A DNA stretch of 64,000 bases, from contig NZ_QETH01000012.1 of the NCBI RefSeq assembly GCF_003105115.1, positions 1 to 64,000 on the forward strand, given 5' to 3'. Each line of letters opens with the position of its first letter. Position 1 is the stretch's first letter. The stretch is from Flavobacterium sp. HTF (lineage in GTDB: Bacteria > Bacteroidota > Bacteroidia > Flavobacteriales > Flavobacteriaceae). Under the pieces are notes generated by a model, which saw only the letters and a program-made list of their open reading frames with translations, made no database searches and was not told the DNA's origin. Shown in pieces: positions 59,581 to 64,000 of the stretch. A program made the translations under genes and the position numbers.

Positions 59581-60987
59581 ATGAAGTTTTTTTCAGCACT
59601 TTCTTTGTTCACTGTACTTAATGTACTTGTAAGTTGTTCTACAACTCAAAAATTAGAAACTTTAAAACCCGAACCAGACGATGCAAGCCCTTTGGTTTAC
59701 GAAAGCAACCCGTCTTTTATCAATTTACCCATTTCGGTCAAACTTCATGATATCGAAAACCAGACAAATTCTATCCTGAATGGTTTAATCTACGAAGACA
59801 ATGACATAGAAGATGATGATATCGAAATGAAAATCTGGAAACAGGCTCCAGTTAAAATTCAAAATGACCCTGCCAATCCTGATAAAAAAATAAAAACAGT
59901 TTTACCACTGAGAGCTACTGTTAAATACAGAATAGACACAAAAAAACTTGGAGTAGAACTGTATGACGTACGCGAATTCAATCTTAATGGCGTAATTACT
60001 TTGTCAAGCGAAGCGGCCCTGACCAACTGGAAATTAAATACGAAAACAGAATTTAAATCCCTTGACTGGAAAGAAAGTCCAACAATGATGGTTTTTGGAA
60101 AAAATATGCCAATAACTTATCTGGTAAATCCCGCAATATCAATTTTTAAATCCAAAATTGAAAAAAGCATAGATGAAGCTATAGAAAAATCGATGGATTT
60201 TAAACCAAACGTTTTATCTGCTTTAGAAAAAATCTGTACTCCTTTTCAAATGAGCGATACTTATGAAAGCTGGTTGCGAATTGTTCCGGTTGAAGTTTAT
60301 TCTACAACTGCAAAACTGAAAAATGATCAGTTTTTATTAGAAATGGGAATGAAATGCAATATGGAAACCATTGTAGGCAAACAACCTGAATCTAAGTTTA
60401 ATGCCAATAAAATTGTATTGAAACCGGTAACCAAAATCCCAAATCAGATTGCCGCCAATATTGCTGCTATTTCAACTTACGCTGATGCCTCTAAAATCAT
60501 GACGCAAAATTTTGCCAATCAGGAATTCGGAACCGGCAGTAAAAAAGTCACCGTAAAAAATGTAGCTATTTGGCATAAAAATGACAAAATGGTAATTGCC
60601 CTTGACGTATTGGGATCTGTAAACGGAACTATTTACCTGACAGGCTTTCCCCAGTATAATCCTCAGACCAAAGAAATATATTTCGATAAATTAGATTATG
60701 TCCTGGATACCAAAAGCAAATTAATGCGTACCGCAAGCTGGCTGGCGCAAGGGTTTATTTTAAGAAAAATGGAAGAAAGCTGCCGTTATTCTATTCAGCC
60801 CAATTTAGAAGAAGGTAAAAAGAGCATGGCAACGTATTTAAAAAATTATTCCCCAATGCCCGGTGTTTTTGTAAATGGCAAAATGGAAGATATTCAGTTT
60901 GATAAAATTCAGCTTACCAATCAAGCAATTATTGCTTTTATCAAAATAAACGGCACCGTAAACGTCTCTGTCGACGGCTTAAAATAA
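59581..60987 (+). CDS. DUF4403 lipoprotein
   Basis: A 468-residue lipoprotein from ATG 59581 (a TTG two codons earlier is in frame but not preferred). Signal peptide and lipobox VLVSC (Cys near 19). The body is beta-rich with SFINLPISVKLHDIENQTNSILNGLIYED near residue 40-70 and the C-terminal EDIQFDKIQLTNQAIIAFIKINGTVNVSV. I assign DUF4403 (PF14356) from memory; its fold may resemble BPI/SMP lipid-binding proteins, which is inference. Function unknown. It is convergent with the small membrane protein gene at 61005. Confidence 0.75.
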   Translation: MKFFSALSLFTVLNVLVSCSTTQKLETLKPEPDDASPLVYESNPSFINLPISVKLHDIENQTNSILNGLIYEDNDIEDDDIEMKIWKQAPVKIQNDPANPDKKIKTVLPLRATVKYRIDTKKLGVELYDVREFNLNGVITLSSEAALTNWKLNTKTEFKSLDWKESPTMMVFGKNMPITYLVNPAISIFKSKIEKSIDEAIEKSMDFKPNVLSALEKICTPFQMSDTYESWLRIVPVEVYSTTAKLKNDQFLLEMGMKCNMETIVGKQPESKFNANKIVLKPVTKIPNQIAANIAAISTYADASKIMTQNFANQEFGTGSKKVTVKNVAIWHKNDKMVIALDVLGSVNGTIYLTGFPQYNPQTKEIYFDKLDYVLDTKSKLMRTASWLAQGFILRKMEESCRYSIQPNLEEGKKSMATYLKNYSPMPGVFVNGKMEDIQFDKIQLTNQAIIAFIKINGTVNVSVDGLK

Positions 60988-61019
60988 AAAAAAGCAGAAT
61001 ATAATTATTCTGCTTTTTT
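60986..61019. terminator. Bidirectional terminator between DUF4403 gene and the oxidase operon
   Basis: AAAAAAAGCAGAATA and TATTCTGCTTTTTT form a stem of about 14 bp with an ATT loop; it overlaps the last codons of the minus-strand gene. Confidence 0.85.
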
Positions 61020-61268
61020 CTTTTTAGACTGATACATTCTGTAAATCAGATAACCAATTATCCCTACAAGTAAATACGGGATCACCATTAGATAAACGAT
61101 TCCGTCATTTACTGCTTCTGCCTTTTTAACGTTAGAATCACCTGCCAAAGCCGCACGACACATGGCACATTGGGCATTAGAGGAAATCACGAAAAGAAAA
61201 AGACAAATTCCAAAAAATGTTTTCTGAAACCCTGACTCTGAGATATGTATTATATTTTTAATTTGCAT
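61005..61268 (-). CDS. Small membrane protein with CAMC motif in the oxidase operon
   Basis: An 87-residue protein: a first hydrophobic segment (about 17-31) that may be a signal peptide ending SSNAQ, then CAMCRAALAGDSN, then a transmembrane helix (about 58-77) and a basic tail. The CxxC pair after a cleavage-like site suggests a metal or redox role in the periplasm. I do not know a named family. It overlaps the DUF420 gene by 11 bases and is the last gene of this cytochrome oxidase-linked run. Confidence 0.8.
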   Translation of the reverse strand: MQIKNIIHISESGFQKTFFGICLFLFVISSNAQCAMCRAALAGDSNVKKAEAVNDGIVYLMVIPYLLVGIIGYLIYRMYQSKKKKAE

Positions 61269-61800
61269 AATAAGGAGATATCATTAAGTAAACAACCACA
61301 CCTGTCACCGCAACATAAAGCCACAGCGGAAAAGTTATTCTGGCTATTTTTCTGTGTCTGTCAAAACGCTTTGCCAAAGCTCTCACATAAGTAATTAATA
61401 CTAATGGAATAATGGCAATTGACAATAAAATATGTGTTATTAAGATAAAGAAGTACACATAACGAATTACGCCTTCTCCACCGAATTTGGTAGAATCAGA
61501 AGTCATGTGATAGGCTACGTACATCACTAAAAATGCAACAGATAACGCTATAGCAAAAGTCATTAATCGTTCGTGAAGCTTTTGTTTTCCGTTTTTAATA
61601 GCAAATACAGCTAAAACTAAAACAATAGCTGTAATTCCATTTGTTGTGGCGTAAATTGGAGGCAAAAATGAAAGAGGCTCTACATTGATTCCGAAATCCT
61701 TTAATTTTATTCCGAACAGAATACCAACGACTACCGGAATTATAATTGAAACTGCAATAATAAATTTACTGAATTTTTTTTCTAATGAATGATCTTCCAT
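61258..61800 (-). CDS. DUF420 membrane protein
   Basis: A 180-residue protein with five hydrophobic segments (about 12-30, 45-65, 78-97, 115-138 and 157-175) and polar loop residues. PF04238/DUF420 members (B. subtilis YozB-like) are encoded with haem-copper oxidase genes and may support oxidase assembly; the exact role is not established. It begins one base after the SCO stop codon, so it is translationally coupled. Confidence 0.9.
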   Translation of the reverse strand: MEDHSLEKKFSKFIIAVSIIIPVVVGILFGIKLKDFGINVEPLSFLPPIYATTNGITAIVLVLAVFAIKNGKQKLHERLMTFAIALSVAFLVMYVAYHMTSDSTKFGGEGVIRYVYFFILITHILLSIAIIPLVLITYVRALAKRFDRHRKIARITFPLWLYVAVTGVVVYLMISPYYAN

Positions 61801-61801
61801 T

Positions 61802-62491
61802 TTATTCTTCTAATAGTATTTTAATATCTTCCTGAATATCTCTAACTCCTTTTTTATCTAATCCGTCATAATATAAAATCGGATTTCCAAAATCGTCCTT
61901 ACGGCATCGTATATCTCCATTTTTATCAATCAATGCAAATAAGCCTGAGTGTTCAAAACCACCATTTACTTTTGCATTTTCACCCGCATACAGATTGAAA
62001 CCTTTATTTGATAAATTCATAATCGTAGCTTTATCACCAGTAAGGAAATTCCAGTTTGATGATTTTACTCCTAATAATTTCGCATGATCTTTTAAAATCT
62101 GGGGTGTATCATGTGCCGGGTCAATTGTGATGGAAACAATTCCAAAATTAGGGTTACCAAAAAATGTTTTCTCAATTTCAAGCATGCTTAAATTCATCTT
62201 TGGACAAATAGAAGGACAAGTAGTAAAGAAAAATTCCAAAACATATACTTTTCCTTTATAAGTCTCATTCGAGATTTTTACATTGTCCTGATTGGTCAAT
62301 TCAAATTTTGGTGCAGGTCCTATTGTTAGCAATTTAGCATCTGATTTTGAATTTTTCAGACCAACATTATCCAGACGATTTCCTTTAACAACATCTCCGT
62401 TTTTTATTCTGTCAACAATTTTCGGGACAGCATAAATACCAAAGATTAAAATGATAAACGAAATTCCGATATATGATTTATTTTTAAACAT
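61802..62491 (-). CDS. SCO1/SenC-family copper chaperone
   Basis: A 229-residue membrane-anchored thioredoxin-fold protein. N-terminal helix (about 6-24), then the SCO motif FFTTCPSICPKMNLSM with Cys92 and Cys96 (CxxxC), and the distal histidine probably in GGFEHSGLFALID. SCO proteins deliver copper to the CuA site of cytochrome c oxidase. Length and motif are normal. It lies 12 nt after a SCO-like gene without the cysteines. Confidence 0.95.
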   Translation of the reverse strand: MFKNKSYIGISFIILIFGIYAVPKIVDRIKNGDVVKGNRLDNVGLKNSKSDAKLLTIGPAPKFELTNQDNVKISNETYKGKVYVLEFFFTTCPSICPKMNLSMLEIEKTFFGNPNFGIVSITIDPAHDTPQILKDHAKLLGVKSSNWNFLTGDKATIMNLSNKGFNLYAGENAKVNGGFEHSGLFALIDKNGDIRCRKDDFGNPILYYDGLDKKGVRDIQEDIKILLEE

Positions 62492-62503
62492 TATGATTGA
62501 AAT

Positions 62504-63145
62504 TTAAAGTTGTTTAGTGGCATTATGATTCTTTTTAAGAGCAGCACGATATTCATACAAAATAATTTTAAAATCATCCAGCATTTCATTACTCAGTTCA
62601 GACGGATGGAAAGTGTTGTAGCCTTCCTTATATTCCTCTTTATCTTTTCTGCCTCTTAAATTTCTTTCTTTATCAACTATATAAACATTTGAAGTCCCTA
62701 AATTTTCATCCAGGTTTCCTTTTAAGTTCAGCGTGCTGTAAAAAGCTTTAATTTCCTCAGGTGAGGCAAAAACAAAATTCCAGCCTTTAACATCCGTAAA
62801 AGGCTTCAGCGCATCTAAAACTTTTTGAGCTTCATTTTCTGTTCCTATTGGACAAACAACTACAAACTGAAGATCTTCAAAGCCATTATAACGCTTATAA
62901 ATCTTTTCATTTAAATTGAAATAATTTCCACGGTTATTTAAAATATGGGAACCGGAAAAACCTAAAACTGTTATTTTTTTATCGAGAGAAACTTTTTTTC
63001 CGTCCAGGGATTTCCAATTACCAAAATCAGCAATTTTTGGAGTTATAACGGGAAGTTTTGTGAAACTGTTTACGCCTGAAGCAAAAAACAAATAGGCTAC
63101 AATTGGCAAAATAAAAAGTACAAAGAGAACTATATTTTTTTTCAT
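62504..63145 (-). CDS. SCO/thioredoxin-like membrane protein lacking the CxxxC motif
   Basis: A 213-residue protein with N-terminal membrane helix (about 5-24) and a thioredoxin-like layout (DFGNWKSLDGKKVSLDKKITVLGFSGSHILNNRGN, then YIVDKERNLRGRKDKEE). The place where SCO has CxxxC reads GSHILNNRG, so the copper/disulfide site is absent. No family name is assigned by sequence alone. The order with SCO and oxidase genes suggests an oxidase-assembly role without copper transfer; this is inference. Confidence 0.75.
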   Translation of the reverse strand: MKKNIVLFVLFILPIVAYLFFASGVNSFTKLPVITPKIADFGNWKSLDGKKVSLDKKITVLGFSGSHILNNRGNYFNLNEKIYKRYNGFEDLQFVVVCPIGTENEAQKVLDALKPFTDVKGWNFVFASPEEIKAFYSTLNLKGNLDENLGTSNVYIVDKERNLRGRKDKEEYKEGYNTFHPSELSNEMLDDFKIILYEYRAALKKNHNATKQL

Positions 63146-63177
63146 TTTATTACCTGAAGTTATTGAGGTACAAAAAT

Positions 63178-63203
63178 AAAAAAATCCCGATGTTATCGGG
63201 ACT
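63178..63203 (-). terminator. Possible terminator or attenuating hairpin between oxidase subunit IV and SCO-like genes
   Basis: On the minus strand GTCCCGATAACATCGGGA has a 7-bp stem TCCCGAT/ATCGGGA and is followed by TTTTTTTATTTTTG. It could partly end transcription after the structural subunit genes. Confidence 0.75.
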
Positions 63204-63223
63204 CTTTTCGAATTAATATCATG

Positions 63224-63574
63224 TTAAAAATTCCATTTAATAGTAGAATCTTTAAAAACCCCATAAATATAATGTCCTTCTGTCAAAAGAATAAACAATA
63301 AATATAATACCAGGAAAATAACTGGTGATACAACAGACCATCTAAGGCTGCTTTTTTCACCTTCCATGTGCATGAATGCCCATACAATATAATATGCTTT
63401 GAATATTGTTAAGATATAAAATATCCAGTTCAATAAATTCAAACCTACAAAATGATTAAATTCTAAAAATCCAGGCTTAATAATACCTAAGATAACTTCT
63501 ACTGTAGTTACTAATGAAAGTAATCCAAAAACAAACCAGATTCTTTTTGTATTTGATACGTGTTCGTGTGACAT
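63224..63574 (-). CDS. Cytochrome c oxidase subunit IV family protein
   Basis: A 116-residue protein with three transmembrane helices (about 10-30, 43-67 and 76-100) of the CyoD/CtaF-like (COX4_pro) family, which stabilises bacterial haem-copper oxidases: RIWFVFGLLSLVTTVEVILGI, AYYIVWAFMHMEGEKSSLRWSVV, LLFILLTEGHYIYG. The gene follows subunit III by 18 nt. Confidence 0.9.
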   Translation of the reverse strand: MSHEHVSNTKRIWFVFGLLSLVTTVEVILGIIKPGFLEFNHFVGLNLLNWIFYILTIFKAYYIVWAFMHMEGEKSSLRWSVVSPVIFLVLYLLFILLTEGHYIYGVFKDSTIKWNF

Positions 63575-63592
63575 AATAATTAAAATCTAAAA

Positions 63593-64000
63593 TTAAACTA
63601 AGTAGAAAACTGTAAATACAAATACCCAAACTAAGTCGACAAAGTGCCAGTATAAACCAACTTTCTCCACCATTTCGTAACTTCTTCTTTTTTCGTAAGT
63701 ACCTAATAATACATTAAAGAAAATAATGATATTAATGATTACTCCTGAAAATACGTGGAATCCGTGGAATCCTGTAATGAAGAAAAAGAAATCTGCAAAT
63801 AATTTACTACCGTATTCGTTTCTGGTTAAGTTTGCTCCTTCTACAACATATTTAGCTTCTGCTAAATGAGTTTCAGATTCTGCTCTTGACAAAACTGTTT
63901 TCTTTTTTTCAGCTGTAAGTTTTTCTGTTCTGATCAATAAATCCGGATGTGCTTTAAATCCAGCCTGAACTTCAGCAACTGAATAAGTTGGTAAACTTTC
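63593..64000 (-). CDS. Cytochrome c oxidase subunit III, C-terminal part, runs off right edge
   Basis: The frame is open from the right edge through the stop codon (tta at 63593-63595), with 135 codons plus stop visible; the 5' part lies beyond the window. The last two transmembrane helices of haem-copper oxidase subunit III are clear: FADFFFFITGFHGFHVFSGVIINIIIFFNVL, with the conserved TGFHGxHVxxG motif, and VGLYWHFVDLVWVFVFTVFYLV. The Lys/Glu-rich segment ahead of them (RTEKLTAEKKKTVLSRAESETHLAEAKYVVEG) looks like an insert in a flavobacterial subunit III. An internal TTG is not a start. Confidence 0.93.
   Translation of the reverse strand, partial: ESLPTYSVAEVQAGFKAHPDLLIRTEKLTAEKKKTVLSRAESETHLAEAKYVVEGANLTRNEYGSKLFADFFFFITGFHGFHVFSGVIINIIIFFNVLLGTYEKRRSYEMVEKVGLYWHFVDLVWVFVFTVFYLV

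Noticed and set aside
1..64000. Insertion sequences, integrons, rRNA operon or replication origin
   Set aside because: No transposase, integrase, rRNA core sequence, dnaA gene or DnaA-box cluster was found; gene content is mainly core genome.

Overview
The window is an AT-rich, densely packed chromosomal segment of a Bacteroidota bacterium, most likely a Flavobacterium. The evidence is consistent: flavobacterial promoters (TAnnTTTG at -7) precede many genes, purine-rich ribosome binding sites are scarce, there are type IX secretion components (a PorG-like protein and a PorP/SprF protein) and a secreted protein with a T9SS type B sorting domain, and several Bacteroidota-specific families occur (DUF4270, DUF4907, DUF6089, the folK-deoxynucleoside kinase fusion). 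I see no rRNA, CRISPR array, transposase, integrase, phage gene or replication origin. The only candidates for accessory functions are small loci set between housekeeping genes.

Layout. 1-3.4 kb: a partial DUF1508 gene, a two-tRNA operon (Gly-GCC, Leu-UAA) and mutS. 3.5-13.8 kb: a DUF1573 protein, a TrmH-type RNA methyltransferase, a large secreted LRR/C-type-lectin/Ig-like protein, a folK-deoxynucleoside kinase fusion, sppA and an AsmA-like protein. 13.9-19.2 kb: a family 9 glycosyltransferase, DUF2797, a GH3-fold protein and serB. 19.4-23.1 kb: six small genes, alternating mostly between VOC (glyoxalase fold) and SRPBCC/AHSA1 folds, opposite a GlxA/AraC-type regulator. 23.3-27 kb: the proteostasis block tig-clpP-clpX. 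27-33.3 kb: a small PF04020 membrane protein, a sterol-desaturase-like hydroxylase, an alpha/beta hydrolase, a lipoprotein zinc metalloprotease, pdxJ, a CBS protein and nadK. 33.4-39.1 kb: the envelope operon porG-uppS-bamA-ompH-ompH, followed by a 58-codon double-glycine-leader Cys-rich peptide gene that ordinary gene calling can miss, then murI.

40.4-48 kb: a DUF4270 lipoprotein with an outer membrane barrel, then a co-directional run of barrel, Kelch lipoprotein, DUF4907 lipoprotein, LytS-type histidine kinase, intradiol-dioxygenase-like lipoprotein and LytTR regulator, which looks like one envelope-sensing unit. 48-51.5 kb: gamma carbonic anhydrase, PorP/SprF, an Nfu-type Fe-S protein and MscS. 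51.5-59.4 kb: a seven-gene minus-strand run, MacB-type ABC ATPase, two permeases, adaptor, TolC, second adaptor and tsaB. 59.6-64 kb: a DUF4403 lipoprotein and the distal end of a cytochrome oxidase operon (subunit III running off the window, subunit IV, a SCO-like protein without the copper cysteines, SCO, DUF420, and a small CxxC membrane protein).

Between genes there are several families of short palindromic repeats, each lying at gene 3' ends, and two copies of a structured element that I believe is the Flavo-1 RNA motif. The most interesting things to check are the GG-leader peptide (39291-39467), the VOC/SRPBCC array, the Kelch/DUF4907/LytS-dioxygenase-LytTR locus, the SCO pair and the hairpin that covers the tig promoter.
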